Origin: Streptomyces durocortorensis
GTDB taxonomy: Bacteria > Actinomycetota > Actinomycetes > Streptomycetales > Streptomycetaceae
Assembly (NCBI RefSeq): GCF_016901035.1
Contig: NZ_JAFEUF010000016.1
Span: 18,358 to 65,944, forward strand
Direction: 5' to 3'
DNA: 47,587 nt
The position numbers and the translations under genes are program-made. The notes under the pieces were generated by a model, which saw nothing but the letters and a program-made list of their open reading frames with translations, was not told the DNA's origin and did not search any database. Numbering within the stretch: position 1 is the stretch's first letter; each line of letters starts with the position of its first letter. Positions 8,255-19,966 of the stretch are shown piece by piece.

Positions 8255-9127
8255 ATGCCCCCGCAGACCGTCTCGCCACCCTCCTCTCCCGCGCCCTCCC
8301 CGTCGCTCGTCAAGGACGGTGACGAGGTCGTGCCACGCATCGTTCCCGTACGCCGAACAGGCCGCTGGGCAGCGGCCGTTGCCGTCCTCGTGCTGCTCGC
8401 GCTGGCGCTGGACTCCGTCATCCGCAACGACGCCTTCCAGTGGGACGTCGTGCTCTCCTACTTCGCCACCGTCCCCGTCCTGCGCGGACTCTGGCTCACG
8501 CTGTGGCTCACCGCGGTGGTCGTGGTGCTCGGGTTCGTCCTGGGAGCGCTGCTCGCCGTCCTGCGGCTCTCCGGCAACCCCGTGCTCCAGGCGGTCGGTT
8601 GGGGTTACGTCTGGCTCTTCCGGTCCACCCCGATCCTGGTCCAGCTGCTGTTCTGGTTCAACATCGGCGCCCTGTACCCGCAGATCCTCGGCGTCTCCAC
8701 GGTCAGCCTTCTCGGCCCCGTCACCATCGCCGTCATCGGACTGACCCTGCACGAGGCCGCGTACGCCGCCGAGGTGGTGCGCGGCGGGATCCTCTCCGTC
8801 GAACGCGGACAGGTCGAGGCCGCCCAGTCCCTCGGCCTCGGCCCCTGGCGGCGCTTCCGGCGCATCGTGCTGCCGCAGGCGATGCGCTCCATCGTGCCGC
8901 CGGCCGGGAACATGCTGATCGGCACCCTCAAGGGCACCTCGATCGTCAGCATCATCGCCGTGCAGGACCTGCTCTACTCCGTCCAGCTCGTCTACCACCG
9001 CACCTACCAGGTCATCCCGCTGCTGCTCGTCGCCACCGTCTGGTACGCGGTCGTCACCACGCTGCTGAGCATCGGCCAGCGCTACGTCGAGCGGTACTAC
9101 GCCCGCGGCACGGCGGGTGCGCGATGA
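8255..9127 (+). CDS. Amino acid ABC transporter permease (HisM/GlnP type)
   Basis: Integral membrane permease, 290 residues, first gene of the long operon. After a ~45-residue cytoplasmic tail it has five to six helices and the conserved EAA-type loop ([29 protein letters not shown]), which contacts the ATPase. YVWLFRSTPILVQLLFW and HEAAYAAEVVRGG are signatures of the polar amino acid permease family. The ATG at 8255 has GGAG 7 nt upstream. An in-frame ATG at 8189 would add 22 residues but has no good ribosome site. The stop overlaps the next ATG (ATGA). Confidence 0.9.
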   Translation: MPPQTVSPPSSPAPSPSLVKDGDEVVPRIVPVRRTGRWAAAVAVLVLLALALDSVIRNDAFQWDVVLSYFATVPVLRGLWLTLWLTAVVVVLGFVLGALLAVLRLSGNPVLQAVGWGYVWLFRSTPILVQLLFWFNIGALYPQILGVSTVSLLGPVTIAVIGLTLHEAAYAAEVVRGGILSVERGQVEAAQSLGLGPWRRFRRIVLPQAMRSIVPPAGNMLIGTLKGTSIVSIIAVQDLLYSVQLVYHRTYQVIPLLLVATVWYAVVTTLLSIGQRYVERYYARGTAGAR

Positions 9128-10965
9128 CCTCCGCACCCAGCATCGTGGTGATCGGCGGCGGCCCCCGCGGCACCGGGGTCATCGAGCGCATCGCCGCCAA
9201 CGCCGTCGAGCTGTACGGGGACCGAAGCCTGGACCTCCACCTGGTCGACCCCTACCCGGCGGGCGGCGGACGGATCTGGCGGCCCGACCAGTCGCCGCTG
9301 CTGTGGATGAACTCCATGGCCGAGGACGTCACCATGTTCACCGACGAGACGGTGGAGGTGGCCGGACCCGTCGTGCCGGGCCCGGCGCTGGACGCCTGGG
9401 CCGAGGACGTCCGCGCCGGGCGCGTCACCCCGGACGCGGACCCCGCCGTGCTGGCCGAGATACACGGCCTCACCGGAGCGGACTTCCCCACCCGGCGCCT
9501 CCAGAGCGCCTATCTGCGCTGGACCTACGAGCGCGCCCTGGCCGCCCTGCCGCCCGGCATCACCGTCCACGAGCACCGCACCACCGCCCTCGCCGTCACC
9601 GGACCACGCGGCGGCCGCCAGCGCGTCCGGCTCCAGGACCGCCCCGAACCCCTGCTCGCCGACCTGGTCGTCCTGACCGTGGGCCACCTCGACGCCGAGC
9701 AGAACCCCGAGCAGGAGGAGCTGAGCGCCTTCGCCCGGCGGCACGCCCTGGTCCACCTGCCGCCCGACTTCACCGCCGACAGCGACCTGGAGGCCCTGCG
9801 CCCCGGGGAGCCGGTCGTCGTCCGGGGCTTCGGGCTCGCCTTCATCGACCTGATGGTCCTGCTCACCGAAGGACGCGGCGGACGGTACGGGAACGGGGAG
9901 TACCTGCCGTCCGGCCGCGAACCCGTGCTGTACGTCGGATCGCGGCGCGGCGTCCCGTACCACGCGAAGATCGGCTACCCCTGGACCGGCGAACGCCCGC
10001 CGCTGCCACGGCACTTGGGGCCCGCGTGGACCGAGGAGCTGGTCAGCAGGACCGGGCCGCTCGACTTCCGCCGCGATGTCTGGCCGACGGTCGTGAAGGA
10101 GCTGGGTCACGCCCACTACCACCGGTTGTTCACCGCCCACCCCGAGCGCACGGCGCTGGCCCACGAGGTCTTCGCCGAGAAGTACGCCGCCGCCGACCCG
10201 GGCAGCCCCGAACTGGCCGCGATCGTCGCCGAGGCCGTGCCCGACCCCGCCGACCGGCTCGATCTCGACGCCCTTGACCGACCCCTCGACGGCGTCCGCC
10301 ACGACTCGCCCGAGGCTCTCCAGGACGCCCTGCGCGACTACATCTCCGGCGACCTGACCCGACGTCACAACCAGGAACACAGCGAGGATCTCGCGGTCTT
10401 CCTGGGGCTGCTCTCCGCGTACGCCCAGCTCGTCCGGCTCGGCGACATCGGCACCTGGTGGCACGGCTTCTTCAGCTATCTGGCCTCCGGCCCGCCGGGC
10501 CCCCGCCTCCAGCAGCTCCTGGCCCTCTCCCGGGCCGGCGTCGTCCGCTTCCTCGGCGCCGACCTCACCGTGGAGACCGACGAGGAGCAGGGCCTCTTCC
10601 GGGCCCGCAGCGCCACCGTCCCCGGTGCCCACACCGAGGCCCGCGCGCTGGTCGAGGCCCGGCTCCCCGACCCCTCGCTCCGGCACACCGCGAGCCCCCT
10701 GCTGCGCGCCCTGCGCGACGGCGGGGCCGCCGTCACCGACGACGGGCTGCTCGCCGTGGACCCGGCCGACAGCCGGGTGCTGGACGACGAGGGGCGCCCG
10801 CACCCGCGCCGCTTCGCGCTCGGCCCGTTCACCACCGCCCGCTCCAGTGGCGCGTTCACCCGGCCCCGTACCGGCGGACCCGCCTTCCGGCAGAACGACG
10901 CCGCCGCGCGCGCCGCGCTCACCTTCCTGCGCGACCTCTCCTGTCGCGGCCGCCTCGCCTCCTGA
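9124..10965 (+). CDS. FAD/NAD(P)-binding protein (PF13454-like)
   Basis: Predicted cytoplasmic FAD/NAD(P)-dependent oxidoreductase of the NAD_binding_9 type, 613 residues. The N-terminal Rossmann motif is VVIGGGPRGTGVIERI (residues ~5-20). WMNSMAEDVTMFTD and VRGFGLAFIDLMVLLTEGRGG are characteristic of the family. It overlaps the upstream permease by 4 nt and precedes a second permease, so translation is coupled with transport. Together with two flavin monooxygenases in the same operon it may supply or use reduced flavin, or oxidise the imported substrate. No member of this family with this exact context is known to me biochemically. Confidence 0.85.
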   Translation: MTSAPSIVVIGGGPRGTGVIERIAANAVELYGDRSLDLHLVDPYPAGGGRIWRPDQSPLLWMNSMAEDVTMFTDETVEVAGPVVPGPALDAWAEDVRAGRVTPDADPAVLAEIHGLTGADFPTRRLQSAYLRWTYERALAALPPGITVHEHRTTALAVTGPRGGRQRVRLQDRPEPLLADLVVLTVGHLDAEQNPEQEELSAFARRHALVHLPPDFTADSDLEALRPGEPVVVRGFGLAFIDLMVLLTEGRGGRYGNGEYLPSGREPVLYVGSRRGVPYHAKIGYPWTGERPPLPRHLGPAWTEELVSRTGPLDFRRDVWPTVVKELGHAHYHRLFTAHPERTALAHEVFAEKYAAADPGSPELAAIVAEAVPDPADRLDLDALDRPLDGVRHDSPEALQDALRDYISGDLTRRHNQEHSEDLAVFLGLLSAYAQLVRLGDIGTWWHGFFSYLASGPPGPRLQQLLALSRAGVVRFLGADLTVETDEEQGLFRARSATVPGAHTEARALVEARLPDPSLRHTASPLLRALRDGGAAVTDDGLLAVDPADSRVLDDEGRPHPRRFALGPFTTARSSGAFTRPRTGGPAFRQNDAAARAALTFLRDLSCRGRLAS

Positions 10966-11041
10966 CGACCGCCCGGCCCTTTTCCGTACCGCCGGCCCCC
11001 TTCCCGTACCGCCATCGCTTCCGCGCCCAAGGACTCCACTC

Positions 11042-11983
11042 ATGTCGCTGACCAGCGATCCACCCGTCGGCCCATCCACCGGCCCGCCCATCGATCCGCC
11101 CGTCGAGCCGCCCGCAGATCCGCCCGCCGCGAAGGAGGCCGGAAGCGGTGCGGGCCCCGACGAGCTGACCGTCGTGCCCGTGCGCCACCCCTGGCGGTGG
11201 GTCGCCATTGCCGCGACGGCCGTCCTGCTGGCCCAGTTCCTCAACGGGCTGATCACCAACCCCGGCTGGGAATGGGACGTCTTCGCGCAGTTTTTCACCG
11301 CGCCGACCATCCTCAAGGCCGTCTGGGTCACCCTCCAACTGACCGTCTACGGAACGGCGATCGGCTTCGCCCTCGGCATCGTCCTGGCCTTCATGCGGCT
11401 GTCGGCGAGCGTGTTCCTGAGGACGGTCGCGTACGGCTACATCTGGGCGTTCCGCTCGATCCCGCTCATCGTGCAGCTGCTGTTCTGGTTCAACCTCGCC
11501 TACCTCTACAAGGAGTTGCAGTTCGGCATCCCGTTCGGGCCGGGCTTCTTCGCCTTCGACACGATGAACCTCGTCGGCGCCACGAGCGCGGCCGTCCTCG
11601 GCCTCGCCCTGCACCAGGCGGCGTACGCGGCGGAGATCGTGCGCGGCGGCGTACTGGCGGTCGGAAGCGGCCAGTTGGAGGCGGCCGCCGCGCTCGGCAT
11701 CCCCAAGTTCCGGCAGCTGCGCCGGATCGTCCTCCCGCAGGCGATGCGCTCGATCCTGCCCAACGCCGCCAACGAGATCATCTCGCTGTTCAAGGGCACC
11801 TCGATCGTCTCCGTCATGGCGATCGGCGAACTCTTCTACCAGGTGCAGGTGGTCTACGGCCGCAACGGCCGGGTCGTGCCGCTGCTGATGGTCGCCACCG
11901 TCTGGTACATCCTCCTCACCACCGCCCTCTCCGTCCTCCAGCACTACGTCGAACGTCACTACGCCAAGGGGGCCGTGCGATGA
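11042..11983 (+). CDS. Second amino acid ABC transporter permease
   Basis: Integral membrane permease of the HisM/GlnP family, 313 residues, paralogous to the product of 8255-9127. It may form a heterodimeric pore with that protein. The first ~45 residues are a Pro-rich cytoplasmic tail built of PPV/PPI/PPVEPP-like repeats. The core has [30 protein letters not shown] and the EAA loop [25 protein letters not shown] stands 8 nt before the ATG. The stop overlaps the ATPase start by 4 nt. Confidence 0.9.
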   Translation: MSLTSDPPVGPSTGPPIDPPVEPPADPPAAKEAGSGAGPDELTVVPVRHPWRWVAIAATAVLLAQFLNGLITNPGWEWDVFAQFFTAPTILKAVWVTLQLTVYGTAIGFALGIVLAFMRLSASVFLRTVAYGYIWAFRSIPLIVQLLFWFNLAYLYKELQFGIPFGPGFFAFDTMNLVGATSAAVLGLALHQAAYAAEIVRGGVLAVGSGQLEAAAALGIPKFRQLRRIVLPQAMRSILPNAANEIISLFKGTSIVSVMAIGELFYQVQVVYGRNGRVVPLLMVATVWYILLTTALSVLQHYVERHYAKGAVR

Positions 11984-12753
11984 GCGCACCCAGCGATGCC
12001 ATGGTCGAAATCCGCTCCGTGCACAAGAAGTTCGGCTCCCTGGAGGTACTGCGCGGGATCGACCTGTCGGTTCGGCCCGGCGAGGTCACCGTGATCCTCG
12101 GCCCCTCCGGATCCGGCAAGTCCACCCTGCTGCGCACCATCAACCACCTGGAGAAGGTCGACCGGGGCTGGATCAGCGTGGACGGCACCCTCGTCGGCTA
12201 CCGCAGGGACGGTGACAAGCTCTACGAGCTGCGTGAACGCGAGGTGCTGCGCCAGCGCACCAGGATCGGGTTCGTCTTCCAGAACTTCAACCTCTTCCCG
12301 CACCTCACCGTCCTGGAGAACATCATCGAGGCGCCGATCTCGGCGCTGCGCCGCCCCCGCAAGGAGGCCGTGGCGTCGGCGGAGAAGCTGCTGGAGCGGG
12401 TCGGCCTCTCCGACAAGGCGGCCGCCTACCCCGGACAGCTCTCCGGCGGCCAGCAGCAGCGCGTCGCCATCGCCCGCGCCCTGGCCCTGGAACCCCGGCT
12501 GCTCCTCTTCGACGAGCCGACCTCCGCCCTCGACCCCGAACTCGTCGGCGAGGTCCTCGACGTCATCAAGGACCTGGCGCACGGCGGCACCACGATGATC
12601 GTCGTCACCCACGAGATCGGCTTCGCCCGTGAGGTCGCCGACACCGTCGTCTTCATGGACGAGGGCCGCATCGTCGAGCAGGGCCCGCCCGCCGACGTAC
12701 TCGACCGCCCCACCCAGGAGCGCACCCGCGCGTTCCTCTCCAAGGTCCTCTGA
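11980..12753 (+). CDS. Amino acid ABC transporter ATP-binding protein (GlnQ type)
   Basis: Cytoplasmic ATPase, 257 residues, driving uptake through the two adjacent permeases. Walker A is GPSGSGKST, the signature is LSGGQQQR, Walker B is LLLFDEP, the D-loop is SALD and the switch His is in VTHE. The insertion around [14 protein letters not shown] before the Q-loop is typical of polar amino acid ATPases. Start and stop fit tightly between the second permease (ATGA overlap) and the second binding protein (40 nt gap). Confidence 0.95.
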   Translation: MSAPSDAMVEIRSVHKKFGSLEVLRGIDLSVRPGEVTVILGPSGSGKSTLLRTINHLEKVDRGWISVDGTLVGYRRDGDKLYELREREVLRQRTRIGFVFQNFNLFPHLTVLENIIEAPISALRRPRKEAVASAEKLLERVGLSDKAAAYPGQLSGGQQQRVAIARALALEPRLLLFDEPTSALDPELVGEVLDVIKDLAHGGTTMIVVTHEIGFAREVADTVVFMDEGRIVEQGPPADVLDRPTQERTRAFLSKVL

Positions 12754-12793
12754 CACCCCCAACCCTCTGTCTTTCTACGCAAGGAGCACGTAC

Positions 12794-13768
12794 GTGTCCG
12801 TCCGCCGCAGCATCACTCTCGCCCTCACCACCCTCACCGCCACCGGTCTGCTCACCGCCTGCGGCGCCTCCGACCCCGCCACCGACCTGGCCGCCCCGAA
12901 GGGCCGGAAGGACAGCGGGGTCAACATCGGACCCGACCAGGACCGCATCAGAGGCAAGAAAGTCGCTGCCGCCGCCGACCTCGTCCCCGAGGCGGTCCGC
13001 AAGCGCGGCGCGCTCAGGATCGGAGCCAGCGCCGACGCCTCGCCGCCGCTCGGCTTCTACGCCACCGACGACAAGACCCGCATCGGCTCCGAGATCGACA
13101 TCGCCACCCTCGTCGCCGACACCCTCGGTCTGAAGCCGCAGTTCGAGGAGGTCTCCTGGGAGAACCTCTTCGTCGGGCTGGACAGCTCCAAGTTCGACGC
13201 GGTCCTGTCCAACGTCACGGTGACCGAGGAGCGCAAGGAGAAGTACGACTTCGCCACCTACCGGCTCGACAACATCGCCTTCGAGGCCAAGAAGGGCTCC
13301 GGCTGGAAGGTGAAGGAGCCCGCCGACGTCGCCGGGAAGACGATCTCGGTCTCCTCCGGCACCAACCAGGAGAAGATCCTCGTCGAGTGGAGCGAGGAGA
13401 ACGTCAAGGCCGGCCGTAAGCCGGTGGACATCAAGTATTTCCAGAAGGACACCGACTACTACCTGGCCCTCCAGTCCGGCCGCATCGACGCCCACCTCGG
13501 CCCGAGCCCCACCGCCGCCTACCACGTCGCCACGGCCGGCCAGTCCGAGATCATCGGCCAGCTCTCCGGCGCGGGCGGCGACCTCCAGGGCAAGATCGCC
13601 GCCACCACCAAGAAGGACAGCGGCCTGGTGAAGGCGTACGCCGCCGCGATCGACCACATCGTGCAGGACGGCTCCTACGGCAAGGTCCTGGGGCGCTGGG
13701 GGCTCAGCGGCGAAGCCGTCGAGAAGTCGGAGATCAACCCGCCCGGCCTGCCCAAGACCGAGAGCTGA
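12794..13768 (+). CDS. Second family 3 solute-binding lipoprotein
   Basis: Substrate-binding lipoprotein, 324 residues, secreted and lipid-anchored through Cys23 of lipobox LTAC. Family 3 features are GALRIGASADASPPLGF, IDIATLVADTLGLKP and FDAVLSNVTVTEERKEKYDFATY. The GTG start has AAGGAG 7 nt upstream. It differs clearly from the lipoprotein at 6822, so the transporter probably accepts two substrate classes. Immediately downstream the sequence degenerates into G/C runs, so its operon link to the monooxygenases is not directly proven. Confidence 0.9.
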   Translation: MSVRRSITLALTTLTATGLLTACGASDPATDLAAPKGRKDSGVNIGPDQDRIRGKKVAAAADLVPEAVRKRGALRIGASADASPPLGFYATDDKTRIGSEIDIATLVADTLGLKPQFEEVSWENLFVGLDSSKFDAVLSNVTVTEERKEKYDFATYRLDNIAFEAKKGSGWKVKEPADVAGKTISVSSGTNQEKILVEWSEENVKAGRKPVDIKYFQKDTDYYLALQSGRIDAHLGPSPTAAYHVATAGQSEIIGQLSGAGGDLQGKIAATTKKDSGLVKAYAAAIDHIVQDGSYGKVLGRWGLSGEAVEKSEINPPGLPKTES

Positions 13769-13786
13769 CGCCCGGGCCGTGCGGGC

Positions 13787-13968
<182 letters not shown>

Positions 13969-14008
13969 CGAGGCCCCCGACCGACCGCCGACCCGAGAGG
14001 TCCCCGCC

Positions 14009-15085
14009 ATGTCCGCCCGTACACCCCTCCATCTGGCCGCCGAGATCGGCGGCCCGCCGCACTACGACGCCGGGCACTACCTCCGGCTGGCGAGGCTCGC
14101 CGAGGACGGTGCGCTCGACTACGTCACCCTCGGCGACTCCTTCGCCCGCCCGGGGCTCGACGCGCTCGCCGTCCTCGCCCGCGTCGCGCCCGCCACCGAC
14201 CGCATCGGCCTCGTCCCGACCGTCACCACCACCCACACCGAGCCCTTCCACGTCTCCTCGGCCGTCGCCACCCTGGACTGGGTGAGCCGGGGCCGCGCGG
14301 GCTGGAGCGCCGACGTCTCCACCACCGAGGCGGAGGCCCGGCTCTTCGGCAGACGCCCGGCCGCACCCGCCGCCGACCTGTGGCAGGAGGCCGGGGAGGT
14401 CGCCGACGTCTCCGGGCGGCTGTGGGACAGCTGGGAGGACGACGCCGAGATCCGGGACGCCGCCACCGGCCGCTTCATCGACCGGGACAAACTGCACTAC
14501 GTCGACTTCGAGGGCTCCACATTCACCGTGAAGGGTCCGGCGATCGTGCCGCGCCCGCCGCAGGGGCGTCCCGTCACCGTCATCGACGCCACCACCGCCC
14601 CGGCCCGTGAGGCGGCCGCCCGGCACGCCGACGTCGTCCACATCCGGGCCACCACCCCCGAGCAGGCGGCCGCCGTCCGCGACGAGGTGCGCCGCAAGGC
14701 CGCCGCCCACGGGCGCGACCCCGGGGCCCTGCGCGTCCTGGTCGCGCTCACCGTCGACCTCGGCGACGTCGAGACCGCGCCGGAACCCGGTCTGGAGAGC
14801 GGACCGCAGCTCGCCGGGCGCGGCACCTACTTCCGGGGCGGCCCGGTCGACCTGGCCGACCTCATCGCCCAGTGGCACCGGGCGGGCGCTGCCGACGGCT
14901 TCCACCTCACGCCCATCACCCCCGAACGCGACCTCGAAAGGATCGTCAACGGCACCGTGGCCCTCCTCCAGCACCGCAGCCTCTTCCGTACCTTCCACCC
15001 CGGCGGCACCCTGCGCGAACACCTGGGGCTCGTACGCCCGGCGAGCCGGTACGCCGCCGCCCGGACCGCCGCGAAGGAGGCCTGA
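14009..15085 (+). CDS. Luciferase-like flavin-dependent monooxygenase (NtaA/SnaA group)
   Basis: TIM-barrel flavin monooxygenase of the bacterial luciferase superfamily, 358 residues. Family features are HYLRLARLAEDGALDYVTLGD, RIGLVPTVTTTHTEPFHVSSAVATLDWVSRGRAGW given here only as landmarks around residues 70-105, and HADVVHI. It would use reduced FMN or FAD from a separate reductase and O2. GAGAGG lies 8 nt before the ATG. It is followed after 2 nt by a second, longer member of the same superfamily, so the two probably act in sequence or on related substrates imported by the upstream transporter. Confidence 0.85.
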   Translation: MSARTPLHLAAEIGGPPHYDAGHYLRLARLAEDGALDYVTLGDSFARPGLDALAVLARVAPATDRIGLVPTVTTTHTEPFHVSSAVATLDWVSRGRAGWSADVSTTEAEARLFGRRPAAPAADLWQEAGEVADVSGRLWDSWEDDAEIRDAATGRFIDRDKLHYVDFEGSTFTVKGPAIVPRPPQGRPVTVIDATTAPAREAAARHADVVHIRATTPEQAAAVRDEVRRKAAAHGRDPGALRVLVALTVDLGDVETAPEPGLESGPQLAGRGTYFRGGPVDLADLIAQWHRAGAADGFHLTPITPERDLERIVNGTVALLQHRSLFRTFHPGGTLREHLGLVRPASRYAAARTAAKEA

Positions 15086-15087
15086 CC

Positions 15088-16380
15088 GTGCCCCGTCCGA
15101 TGCATCTCGCCGCCCACTTCCCGGGCGTCAACAGCACCACCGTGTGGGCCGATCCGCGCTCCCGCAGCCAGATCGACTTCTCCTCCTTCGAACAGCTGGC
15201 GAGGACGGCGGAGCGCGGGAAGTTCGACTTCTTCTTCCTCGCCGAGGGGCTGCGGCTGCGCGAGCACAACGGCCGCATCCACGACCTCGACGTGGTCGGC
15301 CGGCCCGAGTCGCTGACCGTGCTGAACGCGCTGGCCGCCGTCACCGAACGGCTCGGTCTCGCCGCCACCGTCAACGCCACCTTCAACGAGCCCTACGAGC
15401 TGGCCCGCCGGATCGCCACCCTCGACCACCTCAGCGGGGGCCGCGCCGCCTGGAACGTGGTGACCTCCTCCGACGCCTTCACCGGGGAGAACTTCCGCCG
15501 GGGCGGCTATCTGGACCGGGCCGACCGGTACACGAGGGCCGCCGAGTTCGTCGCCATCGCCCGGGAACTGTGGGACTCCTGGACGCCCGGCGGCGTCTCG
15601 CGGCCGTTCGCCCACGAGGGGCCGCAGTTCACGATCTCCGGGGAGTTCACCGTCCCGCGCTCGCCGCAGGGCCACCCGGTCGTCATCCAGGCCGGGGACT
15701 CCTCCGAGGGCCGGGAGTTCGCCGCCTCGGCCGCCGACATCATCTTCACCCGGCACGGCACCCTGGAGGCGGGCCGGGAGTTCTACGCCGACGTCAAGGG
15801 CCGGCTCGCGGCGTACGGCAGGGAGCCCGACAGCCTCAAGATCATGCCCGGGGTCACCGTGGTCGTCGGCGACAACGATGCCGAGGCGCAGGAGAAGGCC
15901 GCCGAGATCCGCCGTCAGCAGGTCTCCCCGCAAAACGCGATCCTCGCCGCCGAGCAGATCTGGGGCACCGACCTCTCCGCGTACGACCCCGAGGGGCCGC
16001 TTCCCGAGATCGACCCGGTCACCGACTCCGGGATCACCCGGGGCAGGGTCCTGCACGGCGACCCCTCCGCGGTCGTCGCCCGCTGGCGCGCGCTCGCCGA
16101 GGCCAAGGGGCTCTCGCTGCGGGGGACCGTCATCGAGACGACCACCCGCCAGTCGTTCATCGGCTCGCCCCGTACCGTCGCCGCCGAACTGACCGCGTTC
16201 GTCGACGAACGGGCCGCGGACGGCTTCATCCTCGTCCCCCACCTCACCCCCGGCGGCCTGGACGACGTCGTCGACCGGGTCGTCCCGCTCCTCCAGGAGA
16301 CCGGGGCGTTCCGCTCCGCATACACCGGCTCCACGCTGCGGTCGCACCTCGGCCTCCCGGAGCCGGTATGGAAAGGTTGA
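15088..16380 (+). CDS. NtaA/DmoA-family FMN-dependent monooxygenase
   Basis: Flavin monooxygenase of the nitrilotriacetate monooxygenase family, 430 residues. Landmarks are MHLAAHFPGVNSTTVW, FDFFFLAEGLRL, AAWNVVTSSDAFTGENFRRG and the DRADRYTRAAEF helix. Relatives include NtaA, DszA and YxeK/CmoJ of sulfur salvage in Bacillus, where they cleave C-S or C-N bonds of S-modified cysteines. The GTG start has AAGGAGG at 15074-15080, inside the end of the upstream gene. It is followed after 4 nt by the DUF1684 gene. Confidence 0.9.
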   Translation: MPRPMHLAAHFPGVNSTTVWADPRSRSQIDFSSFEQLARTAERGKFDFFFLAEGLRLREHNGRIHDLDVVGRPESLTVLNALAAVTERLGLAATVNATFNEPYELARRIATLDHLSGGRAAWNVVTSSDAFTGENFRRGGYLDRADRYTRAAEFVAIARELWDSWTPGGVSRPFAHEGPQFTISGEFTVPRSPQGHPVVIQAGDSSEGREFAASAADIIFTRHGTLEAGREFYADVKGRLAAYGREPDSLKIMPGVTVVVGDNDAEAQEKAAEIRRQQVSPQNAILAAEQIWGTDLSAYDPEGPLPEIDPVTDSGITRGRVLHGDPSAVVARWRALAEAKGLSLRGTVIETTTRQSFIGSPRTVAAELTAFVDERAADGFILVPHLTPGGLDDVVDRVVPLLQETGAFRSAYTGSTLRSHLGLPEPVWKG

Positions 16381-16384
16381 CCGC

Positions 16385-18362
<1,978 letters not shown>

Positions 18363-18379
18363 CCGGCCCCGCCGGCCAG

Positions 18380-18431
18380 GTACGGAGCAGTCCGTACATA
18401 CGTGCCCCCGTCCGGAATTCCGGACGGGGGC
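18380..18431 (+). terminator. Double hairpin terminator after sprB
   Basis: GTACGGA / TCCGTAC (18380-18397) forms a 7-bp stem. A second perfect 28-nt palindrome at 18404-18431 has arms GCCCCCGTCCGGAA / TTCCGGACGGGGGC. There is no U-tract, as is usual in Streptomyces. It should insulate sprB from the SLOG gene. Confidence 0.75.
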
Positions 18432-18545
18432 TCCCGCTCGCCGGGGGGCTCTTGAGAGGATGTCGCGACGGGTCGTCGTGAGGGGGCGGCGGGGGGGGGG
18501 GCGCTCCCGGGGCGCGCTCCGCTGGCATCAGGGGGTAGCAGGTCC

Positions 18546-19025
18546 GTGTATCGCATCGGAGTGACCGGTCACCGCTCCATCCCCGCCGAGGCCGAGGCCC
18601 ATGTGCTCGCCGGACTGCGGGCCGCGCTCTGCGGCCGCGACCGTGCCACCCAGGCGCTCTCCAGTCTGGCGGTCGGCGCCGACCAGCTCTTCGCCGACCT
18701 CGCCCTGACCTGCGGCGCCGAACTGACCGCCGTGATCCCCAGCGGCGACTACGAGGACTGCTTCGAGAACGCCGACGACCTCGCCCGCTACCGGAAACTC
18801 AAGGCGCGCGCGGCACAGGAGGTCCGGCTCGACTTCCCGCACTCCACCGACGAGGCGTACTACGCGGCGGGCGCCTACATCGCCGACCACTGCGACCGGC
18901 TCCTCGCGGTCTGGGACGGCCTCCCCGCCCGCGGCCTCGGCGGCACCGGCGACATCGTGACGTACGCCCGGACCCTGGGCCGCCCGGTCACCGTGATCTG
19001 GCGCGACGGGATTCTGCGCGTGTGA
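18546..19025 (+). CDS. SLOG-domain (LOG/DprA-like Rossmann) protein
   Basis: Small cytoplasmic Rossmann-fold protein, 159 residues, of the SLOG superfamily (related to LOG/DprA and predicted to bind nucleotides or nucleotide-derived signals). Family-like points are IGVTGHRSIP at residues 4-13, LAVGADQLFADLAL, the acidic YEDCFEN region and GGTGDIVTYARTLGRPVTVIW near the C-terminus. The GTG has only a weak ribosome site (GGGGGTAG). An 11-G run (18491-18501) upstream needs checking. It is convergent with the SLATT gene, 14 nt away. SLOG and SLATT proteins are predicted partners in nucleotide-dependent conflict systems. Confidence 0.75.
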   Translation: MYRIGVTGHRSIPAEAEAHVLAGLRAALCGRDRATQALSSLAVGADQLFADLALTCGAELTAVIPSGDYEDCFENADDLARYRKLKARAAQEVRLDFPHSTDEAYYAAGAYIADHCDRLLAVWDGLPARGLGGTGDIVTYARTLGRPVTVIWRDGILRV

Positions 19026-19048
19026 CCCTCCCGGCAGGGTCACACGCG
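19017..19048. terminator. Bidirectional terminator built from both stop regions
   Basis: CGCGTGTGACCCT (19017-19029) and its exact inverse AGGGTCACACGCG (19036-19048) form a 13-bp stem with a 6-nt loop. The left arm contains the last codons and TGA of the SLOG gene, the right arm those of the SLATT gene, so both proteins end in Arg-Val encoded by the same palindrome. Confidence 0.85.
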
Positions 19049-19966
19049 GTGTCTGACCAGCCAGTCGGTGTGCTCGGGCGACACGATCCGCTCGGTCTCG
19101 AACACCGCCGCAGGCCAGTGCCGTTCGGTCAGGGTGGTCTCCATGGCGGCCTGCATCGACTCCAGGTCCTGCTCCACCAGCGAGTGCGCCGAGATCAGCG
19201 GATGGTGCCGGCGCATCTCGTTCCAGGCGAGGCAGGCCGCCGCCGCCGCGGACAGCGCCCCCGTCAGCCCGAAGGACCGGCCCACCCCGAAGGTCTGCAG
19301 CACGCTCAGCGCCAGCGCCGGGAGCGTCAGCGCGACGATCGCGCCCGACCACATGAGCGCCCCGCGCCGGGAGGCCTGCTGGCGTCGGCGGTACCAACGG
19401 CGTTGTTCGATGAGCCGGTCCCGTACATACGTTTCCTTGCGGACCGTGTAGGCCTTGTTCCGTAACGCCCGCATGGACTCCGTGATGAGGCCGCCGGAAT
19501 CCGGCAGTTCCTCGCGCGGATCGGCCCAGCCCACTTTCCGCAACTCCTGGAGACCGTCCTCCAGGCGATTGGCGAACAGCGCCTCCGGATGCTCGGCGGA
19601 GCTGTCGAACGGTGCGCCGTGCACCGCGTAGCGCCAGCAGTTCGATTTGATGAACTCGGCCGCGGAGCGGTTCAGTTGCCAATGCGACTTTGCTTTGCGC
19701 TGGGAGGCCAGGAAGGTCGTGAAGAGCACGCCCAGATAGGCCAGCACCGCCCCGCCGTACAGGACCCGGCCCGCCGGACCGTCCTCGGCGTGCCAGGGCA
19801 GCGCGGCCGGCACCGTCCCGACCACCAGCAGCGCCAGCTGCGCCCGGGTGGTGTTCACGGCCTCACGCTGGCGGGCCACGGCGACCGCGTCCGTGTGGTG
19901 GAACAGGGCCGGCAGGTCGTCGTTCCTGAAGACCATGGATCTCAGCGGCTCGGGCAGCGCCGTCAT
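19040..19966 (-). CDS. SLATT/DUF4231-type membrane protein
   Basis: Membrane protein of 308 residues with hydrophobic segments near residues 41-60, 68-86, 203-224 and 233-248 and a coiled, charged region between. WQLNRSAAEFIKSNCWRYAVHGAPF-like sequence around residues 96-120 is the hallmark of DUF4231 / SLATT proteins, the predicted pore-forming effectors linked to SLOG or SMODS sensors. The ATG at 19966 has GGAGG 6 nt upstream. Leu168 is encoded by TTA (19463-19465), so translation should need the bldA tRNA. It is convergent with the SLOG gene and divergent from the membrane protein at 20197. Confidence 0.75.
   Translation of the reverse strand: MTALPEPLRSMVFRNDDLPALFHHTDAVAVARQREAVNTTRAQLALLVVGTVPAALPWHAEDGPAGRVLYGGAVLAYLGVLFTTFLASQRKAKSHWQLNRSAAEFIKSNCWRYAVHGAPFDSSAEHPEALFANRLEDGLQELRKVGWADPREELPDSGGLITESMRALRNKAYTVRKETYVRDRLIEQRRWYRRRQQASRRGALMWSGAIVALTLPALALSVLQTFGVGRSFGLTGALSAAAAACLAWNEMRRHHPLISAHSLVEQDLESMQAAMETTLTERHWPAAVFETERIVSPEHTDWLVRHRV

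Noticed and set aside
8440..9123. Long frame starting inside the first permease and joined to the FAD/NAD(P)-binding protein
   Set aside because: The N-terminal part is an Arg/Ala-rich shadow of the permease; the ATGA overlap at 9124 with a perfect Rossmann start fixes the true start.
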